Source of the DNA: Aselliscus stoliczkanus
Lineage: Eukaryota > Chordata > Mammalia > Chiroptera > Hipposideridae
DNA length: 64,000 bases
Reading direction: 5' to 3'
NCBI GenBank assembly: GCA_033961575.1
Contig: CM066737.1
Coordinates: forward strand, 96,934,709 to 96,998,708
Shown here: positions 1-11,840 of the stretch, piece after piece
How the letters are laid out: each line of letters begins with the position of its first letter
Position numbering within the stretch: the stretch's first letter is position 1
The notes under the pieces: generated by a model
Seen by the model: the letters and a program-made list of their open reading frames with translations, nothing else
Database searches by the model: none
Told to the model about the DNA's origin: nothing
Program-made: the position numbers and the translations under genes

Positions 1-313
1 ACCAGTGGACTGTACTACACACTGTTCCATAGGGATCCCTGACACCATGTGGAGTTCAATCCTATAAAATCCTCTTAAGGAAGAATTCTAGACAGAGCTC
101 ATGAAAAATCATGTTTCACCCACGTCTTTGAAAAAGTGACTTGTTTGCCCTTGGTCAGTCATAACTTTCATTTTTAGAAAATAAGTTTGAAAAATTACCC
201 AAGGATCCATGCTTTTTTACTCTGATTCTCAAACACTAGACCATGGAACATCTCCATTAAAATCACACAGATTTTTAAAGCTATTTAAAACAATAGATTT
301 CTGAGCTGGGACA
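1..313. other. Unassigned non-repetitive sequence
   Basis: AT-rich sequence with no long open frame, tandem structure or repeat that I recognise. It ends at the left target-site duplication of the SINE that follows. Confidence 0.4.
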
Positions 314-330
314 CTGTATTTTTAATTTTT

Positions 331-555
331 TTAAAAATAAAATTTACTGGGGAACAGTGTGTTTTTCCCAGGACCTATCAGCTTCACGTCAAGTTGTTGT
401 TTTCAGTCTAGTTGTGGAGGGCACAGCTGAGCTCCAAGACCAGTCATCTTCAATCTGGTTGTGGAGGGTGCAGCTCACTGGCTCATGTAGGAATCAAACT
501 GGCAACCTTGGTGTTAAGAGCCTGCACTCTAACCACCTGAGGTAACCGGCCGCCC
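331..555 (-). mobile_element. tRNA-derived SINE, minus orientation, with target-site duplications
   Basis: Read on the minus strand, the element starts with a GGGGCGGCCGG head, has a box-B-like GGTTTGATTCC, and ends in an A-rich tail containing AATAAATTTT-type sequence. It is flanked by a 17-bp direct repeat (ctgtatttttaattttt) at 314-330 and 556-572, which defines the insertion exactly. The body carries the segment 'gttgtggagggc' twice, as in the other long SINEs of the window (28772, 17247). A 62-residue frame across it has no coding character. Confidence 0.85.
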
Positions 556-572
556 CTGTATTTTTAATTTTT

Positions 573-1140
573 ATTAAGATAATCACATGACCTAAAATCC
601 GCCATTTTCAACTGTACAATTGAGTGTTGTGTTTTTGGATAGTCACAATGTTGGCAACCACCACCACTATCTAATTCCAGAATATTTCCATTACCTCTAA
701 AAGAAACTTTGTACCTCCAAAATCCCCCTCACCCTCTAGCCAAATCACTATTGTATTTTCTATCTGTATAGATTTGCCTATGTTGGACTTAACCATAAAT
801 GGAATCATAGAATATGTTATTTTTTGGTGTCTGGCTTGATTCACTTAACATAAAGTTTTCAAGGCTCATGCATGCTGTAACATGTGTCAGTATATTCATC
901 ATGTGGCTATACCACATTTTGTTCATTCATTCATCATTTCTTTTCATTTGGGTTGTTTCCACGTTTTTCCTATAGTGAGTAATGTTGATATGAATATTTG
1001 TGTACAAGTTTTTGTATGAATATGTTTTCAATTCTCTTGGGTATATACCTGGAAGAAAAATTGTTGAATCATATGGTAACTCTATGCTTAACTTTTTGAG
1101 GAACTGCCAATCAGTTTTTGACAGTAGCTACGCCATTGTG
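573..1140 (-). mobile_element. Old L1 fragment (3' part), minus orientation
   Basis: The plus strand reads as the reverse complement of an old L1M 3' region: 'ccaccaccactatctaattccagaa', 'aaatggaatcatagaatatg', 'tatacctggaagaaaaattg' and 'ctttttgaggaactgcc' are characteristic landmarks in the expected order. It is truncated abruptly near 1140 where the tandem array starts. No intact ORF2 remains. Confidence 0.75.
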
Positions 1141-3840
1141 CATCCCTCCAGGACATCAGCATGCTACAGAAAAGATGGCTGAGAGTATTCCCTATTCCCC
1201 AGCAAGGAGAAAGCCTGATGGCCAGAAGGAACATGGGAACCATTGCATATGGCACAGAGCAGGTAAGAAAACCAAAGGGTCACCAGGGCACCACTGCTTC
1301 TAACAGAAGGTGGCCCAAAGTACTTTTGGTTCCCCAGCAAGCAGGAAGGCAGGTGGAATAAAGACCACCAGAACCATAACACATGGGTCGGTGGGTGTTC
1401 GGAAGCTCCTGCCAGGACACCATCATGAGGAAATGATGTAAACAAAAGGAGCCATACTTCCCCAGCATGCCAACAGTCATGTGTCCCTAAGGATCCCAGA
1501 AATCTCAGGGGGTGGGCAGGCTAGTGACAAGGTGGGCTTCCAGGGCATCAGAACTATGCAGGGAAGGTGACCTAAGTATTCTCTGTTCCACAGCAAAGGG
1601 GAAAGCAGAAGAACAACTAGAACCATAGCATGTCCACAGGCTGTTACATGGACGTTTTCCCCAAATACACCAGCGTAAGGATATGACTATGGGCAGAATG
1701 AACTACAGTTTTGCATCACATCAGCAGGTTTGTGAACCTAACTATCCAAGAAAGCCCAGAGGGAAGGCAGGCTAGTGACCAGGTGGGCATGCAGGGCACC
1801 TGTGCACTGCAGGGAAGGTTGCCAAAAATGATATCAGTTTACCAGTAAGGGGGAAGGCTGATGACTAGACAACTGGAAGCATAGCACATGGACAGGCTGG
1901 TGGTTGGAAGGTTCTCCAGGGGAACCAAGATTCTAGGCAAAGGAACCACAGTTCCTCCAGAATATAGGCAGGCTTGTGGACCAAGGAATTCCAGGAGGAG
2001 GGCAGGCGAGTAATGGACCCCTCTCCTGCCCTCCTCCATACCAAGCATAAGTGCACTGCAGAGCAGGTGGCCAAAAGTTCCACTGTTTCTCCAGCAAGGG
2101 AAAAGGCTAGTAAATATAAGAACTAAAGGAACCCTAGTTATTTGCAGGTACTGGTTCTCTGGAAGCATCAGTATGATGCAGGTCGGTGGTCAGATAGGAG
2201 TCAGGTTTTCCCAGTGTAAGAGGAAGCCTGTGGGCATAGGGATCTCCACAACCTCAAGTGGTAGGTAGGCTGAGGACCAGTGTTCCTAACCCCCAACAGA
2301 AAATCAGCACATTGCAGGGAAGGTGACTGAAAAGTATTCTTGTTTCCCCAGCAAGGTGGAAGGCTGATGGCCAGAAGTATGTGGGAACCCTAGCACTAGG
2401 ATGGGGCAAACCAGGGAAAGTTACACAAGTCACCATTCTCATGGAACTATCATGGTTGAAGGGAGCCATGTTATCCCAGAACACCAGTGGGCATGTGACC
2501 TAAAGTAAGCCCACAACACCACCATATATGTAGCCTTGTGGCTGATAGGCCCACATGGCTTCAGTGTGTTGGAGAGAAGGAGGAGGAATGCTTTTCTATT
2601 TCCCCAAGTGGGAAGCTGATGACTTGAAGGACCACTGGAATCCTGGTACATGTGTATGCTGGTGCCCAGAAAGTACTACCAGTGCACCACCTCCAGGAAA
2701 CTATGGTGAACGAAAGGAGCCATTGTTTCCCAACACAAAAGTAGGCTTTAGGTACAGAGGATCTCAGGAAGGCCAGGAGGTAGGCAAGCTAGAGACCACA
2801 TGGGACCCTGGAATATCAGCACTCTGTAAGGGAGGTAGCCTCAAGTGCTCTCCATTCTGCAGCTAATGGCTGGAAAAACAACTGGAGCTATAACACTTCT
2901 TCAAGCTGGTACACAGAAGGCTCTCAAAGAGAACAAGGTGAGGATAAGAGTGTGCTCAAAAGGAGCTGCACTTCTCTAGCACAGGGGTAGGTTTGTGACC
3001 CAAAAGATACCCAAAAGCACGCAGAGAGCAATTTGGTAACCAGATGGGCACACAGGGTATCATTGTACTGCTAGGAAGGTAAGCCAAAGTGATTTCCAGT
3101 CTGCAGCAAGGGGGAAGGCTGATAGCCTGAAGGACATTAGGAACTATAGCACATGGGCAGGCATGTGCCCCAATGGTTGCCCCAGGGTACCATCAGGAGG
3201 AATATATGTAACCCAAAGAAACCACAGTTCCTCAGCAAACAGGCAGGCTTGTAGCCCCCCAAAAATCTCAGAAATCCCAGGGTTAGGCAGGCCAGAGACC
3301 AGCTGGGCCCTCGGAGAATCAGCGAGGTATAGGGAAAGTTCGCCTCTTTCTTCAGCATGGGAAAGGAGGGTAAGCTTAAGGACCACCAGAACACTAGCAA
3401 GAGGACACGATGGTACTCAGATGGAACCAGCACGGCGCCAGTGCGAGACAAAGACTCCCAAGTTTCCTCTGCAAGCATATAGGTAGACTCCTACTTGAGA
3501 CTCTGTAGCCAACATTGAGGCAGGATGCTGGCCAGAAGACATCCAGGACCTTGAAAGGACAGATGGCACATGGGCAAAAGATTACATGGGTCCCCAATGC
3601 AAGGGTCATGCAGAAAGGACTCTGGCTTCCCTAGCTTGGAAATCAACTAATGGTCTGGAGGAGGCCAAAATGAAGCAAGCAAATAGGCAGGTGACCCAAA
3701 GGGCTCTCAGGACTTGGTCACATCGATGGGAAGGTGAACAAAATTGCCTTCATTTCCCCAGTAAGCAGGAAGGCCATTGGCAGGTAGGAATACGAGATAG
3801 ATTCTTTAAGTATACATGCTATGTTCAATTCCACAGATAG
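1141..3840. repeat. Diverged tandem array, ~252-bp period built from two ~126-bp half units
   Basis: An anchor motif close to 'ccccagcaaggggGAAGGCTGATGgcc' recurs at about 1201, 1336, 1592, 1844, 2093, 2350, 2605, 2861, 3105, 3354 and 3760. From 1336 to 3354 the spacing is 244-257 bp. Between anchors sits a related motif ('ttcccagca...ggcaggcttgtgacc') at about 1464, 1718, 1957, 2216, 2475, 2730, 2980, 3233 and 3471, so the array alternates type-A and type-B monomers of ~126 bp. Other phrases repeat in phase, for example 'gtgcactgcagggaaggt', 'aaccatagcacatgggcaggc' and 'gaccaggtgggcatgcagggca'. Copies are heavily substituted with small indels; order breaks down beyond ~3480. Composition is more GC-rich than the flanks. 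Several open frames of 100-113 codons occur on both strands but shift frame between copies. I do not recognise the family; it could be an old satellite or minisatellite relic. Confidence 0.85.
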
Positions 3841-3954
3841 TTATTTAGCTCTCTGAATAGGATGTTTCCTGTCCTCCAGGTTTCTGTATTATAAAACTTG
3901 ATACAAAATATGATTTTTAAAAGATTCTTTACAATTGCTAACAAATGCTTTAGA

Positions 3955-4120
3955 GCAGTGCTTGTCATGCTTTAACATGCCGATAAAACACCTGGAGAGC
4001 TTGTTAGAAATTCTGATTTAGCAGGATTGAGGTGGGGCCTGAGATTCAATATATTTAATCAGCATATCTAATCAGCTTCCAGGTGATACCAATGCTGATT
4101 GGCCACTTTTGAGTAGCAGA
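3955..4120 (+). mobile_element. MER5A-like hAT-Charlie MITE
   Basis: Contains 'acctggagagcttgttagaaattctga', 'ggggcctgagattc' and 'ttccaggtgatacc-atgctgatt', in the order of the MER5A consensus as I remember it. Diverged, ancient, non-coding. Confidence 0.75.
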
Positions 4121-4285
4121 GATCTAGAGCTACAGATCCACTAGTCACATATGGCTAGTTAATGTAATAAATTTAAATAAATTTTAACATTCAGTTCCTC
4201 AGTCTCACTAACCACATTTCAAGTGCTCAATAACCTTATGTGGCTAGTGGTGACCATACTAGCTGTAGAACATGTACGTCTTTGC
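4121..4285 (+). mobile_element. Ancient palindromic hAT-type MITE (copy 1 of 3)
   Basis: The ends read 'ccactagtcacatatggcta' and 'tatgtggctagtggtgacca', near inverse complements, around an AT-rich centre with 'aacattcagttcctcagtc'. Related copies lie at 36250-36420 and 60995-61165. The family is a common mammalian nonautonomous DNA transposon; I do not assign a subfamily name. Confidence 0.65.
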
Positions 4286-4439
4286 AGTTAGTTCTCCAGG
4301 GAAAATAAATAACCATATATTGTTGGGTAATTCAAGGAAGTCTTTGTGAATTTTGTCTGGAGCTGGAATTATAGGTAAAATTGTGATAGGAGAAACATTC
4401 ACTGTGGAAATAAATACTAGAAAGCAGTTTTGTGTATTG

Positions 4440-4605
4440 GAAATAAATGGGACTCTGGATTGAAAGATGCCTGACGTTGAAACCTGACTGACATTTACAG
4501 CTTTGTAACAATGGGGTAGTTACTTAAACTTTCCCAGCCTTGGTTTGTTCAATGTAAAAATGTCTGTGTCACAAAGTATGCATGAGATATATGGGTGAAA
4601 ACATT
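4440..4605 (+). mobile_element. MIR SINE fragment
   Basis: Shows the MIR core order: 'gactctggattgaaa' , 'gctttgtaacaatggggtagttacttaaact', 'tcccagccttggtttgttcaatgtaaaaatg'. Diverged ancient tRNA-derived SINE. Confidence 0.65.
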
Positions 4606-6265
4606 TGCTGTGTCAGCCCCAGCCGGTTTCCTGACCCGGTAGCCCTGTTTTTCATTCTCACAGCTGGAATCACTTGATCCCTACCTGGTGTCTCATCCCT
4701 GCCCTTGATTCCCAAGTTAAGAGTTATGAGTCACCTAAGCAATTCTGTACCCACATATCCTTTATTTGGAACTATTTACTAAATTTCCTATTGTAGGGTG
4801 GTGAAATCCTGGAATTGATATGGAGGACCTGGAATGCCAAGGCTGAGAGGTCATTTTTCATTGGATAGGCAATAAGGAAAGAGAATACTTTTTAACATGT
4901 TAATGTGAAGAGTAAGCTGTGATTTTGAAAAATTAGCAACAGCAATTAGCTTAAACTAGTTGTGAGTAATATAACTCAATAGGAGGCAGGAGATGAGAAT
5001 AGAAAGGTTGGTGGGCCAGGTCACTGGAGAGCTTTGGCTACCGTGCTAAGGAGTTTGTACTTTATCCCATGGCCATGGGAAAGAGCTGAGCATATATAAT
5101 GGACATACTCATAGCCAGGCCACCTGTGGCCTGGAGAGAACTATTTGCAAAGAAGTAAAAAGGAAGTGAAAGCAGTGAGAAAGAAAAGTCTCCAGTGAGA
5201 GGTGATTTCAGGTTTCGAGAATTTGAAGTAGAGCCTTTCTGAGTCATGATAAGAGTTGTGTTCCTGTCCAGAAACTGAAAAAGAATAAAATTAATTTAAA
5301 TATGAGCTTAGAAGCCCCATTATTGAGAAGGCGAGTGAGATGCACTTATTTCATTTCAAAAGTGGTAGAGGAAGGACTCTGTCCAAGGAAATTTCTGTTA
5401 AGCTTAAAGTGCCTGAATTTCACGCACTATAATTTCAACCATTGCATTTTTCTGAGAAAAGATGTGGCCCATTGTGATGAAAATCTTTCCTAGCATTAGT
5501 TGCAGAAAGCCACATTCCTTCACATTGGGAGGAGAGAAGTACTCAATGAATGATACTGGGGCATATAGCATAAACGAGTTGACTTCTATTTTTATATGGA
5601 TTATCTATCACAGGGGGTAATGACAGCAGATATTTCATTTCTGTTCATCATTTCCCTGCTTTCTGAGCTGTTTGATCCCCTCCAATGCCACCCTCAAATC
5701 CCCCCCACCCCATAATTGAGTAGTCCTCCATGTTAATATTAGCCTGAAAGATGTGCCCCTGAGAAGGAAATAGAAAACTTGAAACAGCCTGCAATATACT
5801 TCCAAACCAAATAAAAATGCTTTGGGGATTAGTCTATAGTTGGAATTACCCACCTCACCTCTCTTGCACTGTTGAAATGTGACAGGGCATTTCTTTCTGG
5901 CTATCTTAGTTTTTGTATATGTGTGATCTTTCCCTTCTCCCTTATTTCTGAGCAGAATAATATTATGTAGTAAAACACTATACCACTTAAAGCAATGGAA
6001 AGAAATATGGCAGTCCTCACTGTTAGGTTTTTTTGGGAGTAATGTAAAAACAAATGACTAATGTTTTAGGGATGATTTATTGCCTCAGCTTTAAAATAAA
6101 AAGCTACATTGTTCTTCTATCTGAATTTCTAATATTTGGGGCCTATTCCAGTTTTATATACAGGACTATTGTTTGGAATCAGGCAGAAAAATCAGCCATT
6201 GGAGTTTGGACACCAAAATGTTGATTTGAAACTATGGTTTATATGAATTACACTATTTTTACACT
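4606..6265. other. Unassigned sequence, no gene seen
   Basis: Mixed, mainly unique sequence. Short open frames (up to 72 codons) have no recognisable domain or repeat. No CpG-rich segment or tandem repeat stands out. Confidence 0.4.
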
Positions 6266-6475
6266 ATTTATTTTGACATTTAATATTATTATCTACTAAT
6301 TTCAGGTGTACAGCATAGTGGTTAGACATTTATATAATTTAAGAAGTGATCCCCCTGACTAGTACCCACCTGGCACCATACAAAGTTATTACCATATTAC
6401 TGACTATATTCTCTATGCTGTACTTTACATCCCCATGACTATTTTGTAACTACCAATTTGTTGAATTTTTAAATG
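6266..6475 (-). mobile_element. L1 3' UTR fragment, minus orientation
   Basis: Plus strand shows 'tttcaggtgtacagcatagtggttagaca', 'gatccccctgactagtacccacctggcaccata' and 'actttacatccccatgactattttgtaactacc', the reverse complement of a laurasiatherian L1 3' UTR. Truncated at both sides. Confidence 0.8.
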
Positions 6476-7094
6476 GCCAAGGAAATTTTCAACACTTTAG
6501 CTTTCAGCTTTTATACTTTCAAAGTTTATTTCCAGCCTCTCCAAGCACTTGACTGTTTATCACTTTCTCTGAATTATTAAGGCCAGATATGCACTTCTAC
6601 GAATATAGTTGTATTTCCTACAGCATGCTAAGGCTCCCAGCTTACTTGTTCTCAGCTGCAGAAGAAAAAATTTTAAAGCAGCTTTTCTTCCCTGGGTTTC
6701 CCACACAGAAGTCACTGCTCTGTGGAGATTACCATCTGTAAGCTAATTCTGAAGTTGTTAATGGCAAGAATCAGAGCAATTGGCATATGTTTTAAAACAG
6801 GGTTTAAGGTTTAAGATGATCTCTCCCACTCATTTGTGAGAGCTGTGTGACATAGCAGTGTGTTCGCTCTAGTGGTTCCAGCGAAGTCTTTTACTTCAAT
6901 TGCTTTAACTAGCTTTTGGAGCATTTTTAGAGAGTACAGATTAACTCCCCAAAACAAAGCAAATCAGTGCTACATGATTTGTTGTAAAACCATAACACAT
7001 TTTCCATTGATTTCCAGCCTGGCCACAAACATTCTTCGACTGTCCCTCATTCTTATGCTCCAAAAATCTTATTGGAAAAGAAGCTGTGTACAAA

Positions 7095-7257
7095 TGTACA
7101 ATTCAATAATACATCATCTATCTATATGTCGCATTATGTGTTGTACACTTGAAACCTATGTATTGTAGTTTTGTTGACCATTGTCACCCCAATAAATTTT
7201 AATTAACAAAAGGATAATAAAAAACAAATTAATGAATCAAATTGAACTCTTGCTAAA
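7095..7257 (+). mobile_element. L1 3' end, plus orientation, 5'-truncated
   Basis: Contains 'gtacaattcaataatacatcat', 'tgtacacttgaaacctatgtattg' and 'accccaataaattttaatta', i.e. an L1 3' terminus with its AATAAA signal. The same subfamily appears in reverse at 36039-36205. Its A-rich tail runs into the GAAA microsatellite. Confidence 0.75.
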
Positions 7258-7265
7258 GAAAGAAG

Positions 7266-7327
<62 letters not shown>

Positions 7328-7333
7328 GAAAAA
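7258..7333 (+). repeat. (GAAA)n microsatellite
   Basis: About 16 near-perfect GAAA units following an L1 3' end, consistent with expansion of its A-rich tail. Open frames on both strands (KERKKERK / FLSFFLS) are artefacts of the repeat. Confidence 0.95.
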
Positions 7334-7832
7334 GAAGCTGCAATGACTGTCTTTTCAACAAACTCTGATTCCAAGTGCCCATGGGAGGAAGGACAAGGAA
7401 AAGAGTTCACATTTCTAGAATAATAGGTTTCTAGGAAACGGAAAATGTTCTCAAATAATCTTGTACCAACTTTGCAATAATCTGTTAACAGACAAATATT
7501 TTCCATAGCCTATAAAAGATCCTGAAACATTTCTACTCTTAATAGTGTCTTGAGACAAGCATGACAAATGACTGTGAAAAGCCAAGAACTAAAATATTAT
7601 CAAATGCCAGAGGTTTTAATTTCTTTAATTAAAAGTTTACCTTTGTGTAGCCTAAAATCCTTAGGATTTTTTTCTAATTTTTGTTTCAAGCCCTGGAGTA
7701 TCTGTGTTAGTTTGTCTAGTCCTTCTGCAAAGGAAAAAAAACCAAAAACTCTTGCTAACGTTGGATAAATTAGGAATAACACCAGAAACAAAACAGTTTA
7801 TTTTCTCAGTGTTTCTTTCCCTTTTTAAGCAG

Positions 7833-7949
7833 GTTGCAGAAATCTTAACCAGGAGTGCTCCGATGAAGACATATCAAGATTTTACATGTCAAAATTTCAA
7901 GGAACAGAAGAAACACATAAAGCTGAAAGTGTCACACAGAAAGAATAAG
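7833..7949 (+). other. Candidate exon flanked by strong splice sites (unproven)
   Basis: A pyrimidine-rich acceptor (gtttctttccctttttaagcag, AG at 7831-7832) and a perfect-type donor (AAG|gtaagt at 7950) bound 117 bp, exactly 39 codons. Frame 0 (codon start 7833) is fully open and Lys-rich. Frame 2 (from 7835) is open for 37 codons, more mixed in composition (CRNLNQECSDEDISRFYMSK...), and stops at TAA 7946-7948 one base before the donor. The third frame stops early. A branch-point-like tgctaac lies at ~7754. No known protein is recognised. It could be a coding exon, a terminal or poison exon, a lncRNA exon or a chance pair of splice sites. Confidence 0.3.
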
Positions 7950-9510
7950 GTAAGTTCCAACAGAGCTTTGTCTTTAGCCCTAGATTTGGCAATCATTAAT
8001 TTGCTATTAATAAGCCTTACTGTTAGGGGGAGTCACTTTACCAGATGCAGGAAGAGTTTGTTCTTTAGACAACCATTGCTTTAAGCGGTCTATCAAATTA
8101 ATTCAGACATTCAAGGTAAGAAAGAGATGTAATTAAATCTTTTCAATAGACTGGCTGGCTAAGCACTCATCTGCTGCCACTGATAGATACAATTTGGGAG
8201 TTGCTGCAATTTTTTTACCCTCTCCCTTATTACATTTTTTAAATGATCTTTCGTGCTTTAAATGCCTATCAACCCATAGTAGAATTGGTGTTATTTGGTA
8301 ATGTTAAATCATTTCTCAGATGAATAAATGCCACAAGTTTCCATTTCATAAAGAAAATTCACCTCAATGAACTACCTGGATAATTTTCCTGATACTAACA
8401 ATGTGTGACATACATGACAGGTATACTATCATATATTGATATATATTATTGCCTTACATTTGCAGTTGACATACAATGGAAATGACAAAGATTAGATTAT
8501 CTGTCAAAGGAAGTAATTATAGATTGTTTCCCCCTGATTTTTGCACAGGCATTGAAAATTAAGTGGAAATAGAAACTTCAGTTCAGATTGGGGAAGGGGG
8601 AAAGCACAGGAAAAGGACACTGTTAACAGGCAGGGAACTCAGGCAGTGTTAGATGGATTCCATGCTCTGTCTCTAGCTCAGAGTTGGAATCACCCACCTG
8701 CATTGACCTCTAGAGCTCACCTGTATGTAAATGTCATCTCCCCTCACTTGCTCCCTAGTTTCTCTTTCTCTTATCACACCTTTGGTTCGCTTCAGTTCTG
8801 TCATAGATCCTTGACCTTCCTATCTCGGGGAGGACAGAATAAATTTCAGGACTATGTGTCATACTGTAAATGTATGAGAAAGGCTGGACTGAGCACAAGT
8901 AAAGGTCACCTTGAGGTCTGCCGTGCTTGATCTGTGCCCTTTTGTGAACAGTAATAGTAAATATATCAACTCTTAGCCTTGAGGTACCTGTAAATACCAG
9001 ATTCGTGGAGAAATCCAATGGGAAAACAGTGCTTTCTCCATAAAGGGGTTTTCAGGCTCTGTGCTACTAAAACCAGCTATTTTGCCTTGAGAAAAATGGC
9101 TTTTTCAGTTATGTACAAAAGTTGTTCTACCATGAATGGAAAGTGTCTTAAAATGCCAGCAGTGCCCCCATATGAAGGATTCTCCATGCTCAATTCTGCT
9201 GATTATCCTGGTGAGTCGCTGAGCCTCTGTGCTTCTAAAACATATTCTGAGATTGCCACTGAAATGAAACATTTGTCACTGAAAGCTATCAATAGTACTG
9301 TAAAGACTTACTTCAATGTACAGTACAAGGAAAACACTAGCTTTTGAAAGTAGAATATATTGAGTGGTTACAGTGGTGTGCGTTTGGGGAGTACCAGAAA
9401 CGTTAAAAACATTTATCAAACTGCATGAGTGTCTTCCAATTTGGTTGGGAAGGCACAGTATATACAAATGGAAAACCAGTGAAGATTTACAAAGCAACAA
9501 ATACAATAAC
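7950..9510. other. Unassigned sequence with small open frames
   Basis: No recognised repeat. The longest plus-strand frame, 9018-9347 (109 codons, ATG start in the weak context tccaATGg), matches nothing I know and lacks splice or promoter context. I treat it as non-coding. Confidence 0.35.
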
Positions 9511-9905
9511 ATATGCTATAACTATTGTGTCATAGTGCTACTAACCACCACAAAATCTCAGTGGTTTATAATAAGAATTGATTTCTCTGTGATTCAGCTG
9601 TAGTTTGGCTGATATAGGCTGAGCCCAGCTGGGCTTTGCTCCAGGCCATGGATTGGATTCTGAGCTGGTGCTCTTATCTGTAATGTTTTTACCAGGAAGC
9701 TATGTGAGTGTGTTCCTCAGAAGGTGACAGAGGTCAAAAGCTCCCAAAGAGAGCAAAACAAACAATGCCTCTTAAGGCAGTCTTGAAGTAGCATGGTCAG
9801 ATGTGCCAATGAACATTGGCTAAAGCAAATCACATGGCCAAGTCCAATATCAATGAGTCATGGAAGTGTACTCCTCCTGTAAGGTAGGGAAAAGAGGGAC
9901 TGAAT
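9511..9905 (+). mobile_element. Ancient ERVL/MaLR-class LTR remnant (copy 1 of 4)
   Basis: Landmarks in order: 'actaaccaccacaaaatctcagtggtttataa', 'ctgagcccagctgggct', 'gctaaagcaaatcacatggccaagtcc', 'tactcctcctgtaaggtag'. The same landmark set recurs at 32040-32515, 60236-60650 and 63170-63560. Solo LTR-like, with no internal retroviral region. Subfamily not assigned. Confidence 0.55.
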
Positions 9906-11776
9906 AATTACTGAAAAAATACCCTAATCGACCATAACTGTATTGATTTTTCAATGCAGAAGTAACATGGTATATTAGAGGAAAGTGCGTGATAGATGAG
10001 TTAGAGCAGGAGTTTTGAGCACTCTAGGAACTTCAAGTGCGTTCTTGGCAGTTATGGTTATAATCTATGACTCAGGGCCTATCTATAGACTGTCTATAAA
10101 ATTTTTCATAGTTTGTTCAGTCAAGAAGATAAGTTACAGTTTTCTCATCTTCAATGAAAAGGGGGAAGATACAGTAAGTTCTCTAAACTAGAATATATTA
10201 GAAAAGAAAACCTGTTCTTTCACCATAATATTAGTGTTTAGGTATTTTTTCAGTGGTATTTTTATGGAGAAGTTTGTTGATAGTTTAAGCTGTTTATGAA
10301 CCCTCCCCTCATAGACTTTGCTCATGGTTGCAACTGGGCTCCAAGTTGAACTTCTTAGATTAAAATTTGTGTTCTGTTCACACCCACTCTGACCCTCTAA
10401 GCCAGTCTTCCGTGAAATTTATTTTCACTTCATACAGTCTGAGTAACATATCCATGGATGGTTATGTAGGGAAATATTTCTCTGATATTATCATATATTA
10501 AGCTTGTCTCCATCTACCCCTTTCAGGGATGTGTGCTTTATTAGTTTCCAGCATATAGTTTAGAGTTGAGTATGTGTGTAAGAAAGATGAAGAGAGAGGA
10601 TGTGCACAAGAGCTTTCACTCTTCCCTTTAAATATAGCTGTAATAGGATTAATTCATCTGGATGACAATTAAAATTCATTAATAAGAGGAGAAGGTCCAA
10701 ATATGTGAAATTCTAAGAAATTCCAACTATATCTATAACTATCTATATGACCTTGGGAAAGACATTCTCCAGAATACAATTTTTCCCTGTTAAAACAAAA
10801 AAGATTGGACTAGATGAACTTTAGAATTTTAGTGCTGGTTCTTTCAAGTTCAAGCAATAATATCTTAAATTCTAGGATCAGGTTAACATACAATAAATAT
10901 AGGGAGCACAGAATCCAAGTTGACTTAGGGAGGAAAAAAAACGAACATAATCAGGATTCTGCCATTGAGGACAAAAGCACAATTCACAGAATAAGGGAGT
11001 TCAAGAAGCAGAGACAGACATACAGGACCACAGTTTCAAGGTGAGCTACTTGGCCCATGCTGGTATCTGGCCTTTGCATCTGTGGTCTGATACTGAAAAC
11101 TGAGGTTGCCCCTTGAAGAGCATTAGTTTCAGCACCATGGGCAGAAGATACTGAACAATAGAGCTTTGCAGATGATAAAGTTATTCACCTCACAAGTTGG
11201 TAGTTCAAAGATGATGCTTTAAGTCTCTGGCTATACATATCAGACAATTTTCCTTTTTATCTGTTAGAAAAGCTTTTTCTTCCTTCTTGTAAGATTTGGC
11301 AGGATTCTATCTTTGAGTCCCCCTGGTGTTATGATTTCTTAAAGAAAGAAGACAGTTCCACTGAATCCTTAAGTGAGTTGGAAAATATTTCCCATTGGGA
11401 ACCCCTTACTTTGACATTCAATATAAACCAGCTGCATGTGTTCCTTTAGCAATTATAATGATTCCATTTTTGAAAAGAAAGTTATAAGAATACTCTGCAA
11501 TTCAGTATGCCACTGTTTTCCTGCAGGAAAACCCAAGTTATATGATATATTGAATTGTATGGATTTTGCAAACTATATGATGTTCATGAGTCACTACTAA
11601 TTTTGACATTAAAGAGATATGGTGATCATGCTCAAGGTCATTTGTAGGACTTTTATCCAGAGATGCGATGAAGCAGCACACCACATTCTAGGACTCTTTA
11701 TGCAGTGATAGGAGAGAAACAATGACAAAAGACTTATGAAACGTAAGTAGTTAGTAGATTTCTCTGAATGGAATAT
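9906..11776. other. Unassigned sequence with a faint MIR-like patch
   Basis: Mostly unique, AT-rich. Around 10735-10830 'tatgaccttgggaaagacattctcc...ggactagatgaactttagaatt' resembles the 3' half of a MIR-type SINE. No other structure seen. Confidence 0.35.
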
Positions 11777-11779
11777 TCT

Positions 11780-11838
<59 letters not shown>
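11777..11838 (+). repeat. (TC)n microsatellite
   Basis: About 30 TC units, almost uninterrupted. The ERERER stretch of a minus-strand frame here is only the repeat. Confidence 0.97.

Positions 11839-11840
<2 letters not shown>

Noticed and set aside
1141..3840. Tandem array as a multi-repeat protein gene
   Set aside because: The period is divisible by three, but small indels shift the frame between units and stops occur in all frames. No unit-to-unit conserved peptide was seen.
1141..3840. CRISPR-like array
   Set aside because: Repeats are long, diverged and contiguous rather than short identical repeats with unique spacers, and the genome is mammalian.
9018..9347. 109-codon ATG frame in unique sequence
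   Set aside because: No recognised domain, weak start context, no splice or promoter context. Frames of this length are expected by chance in 64 kb.
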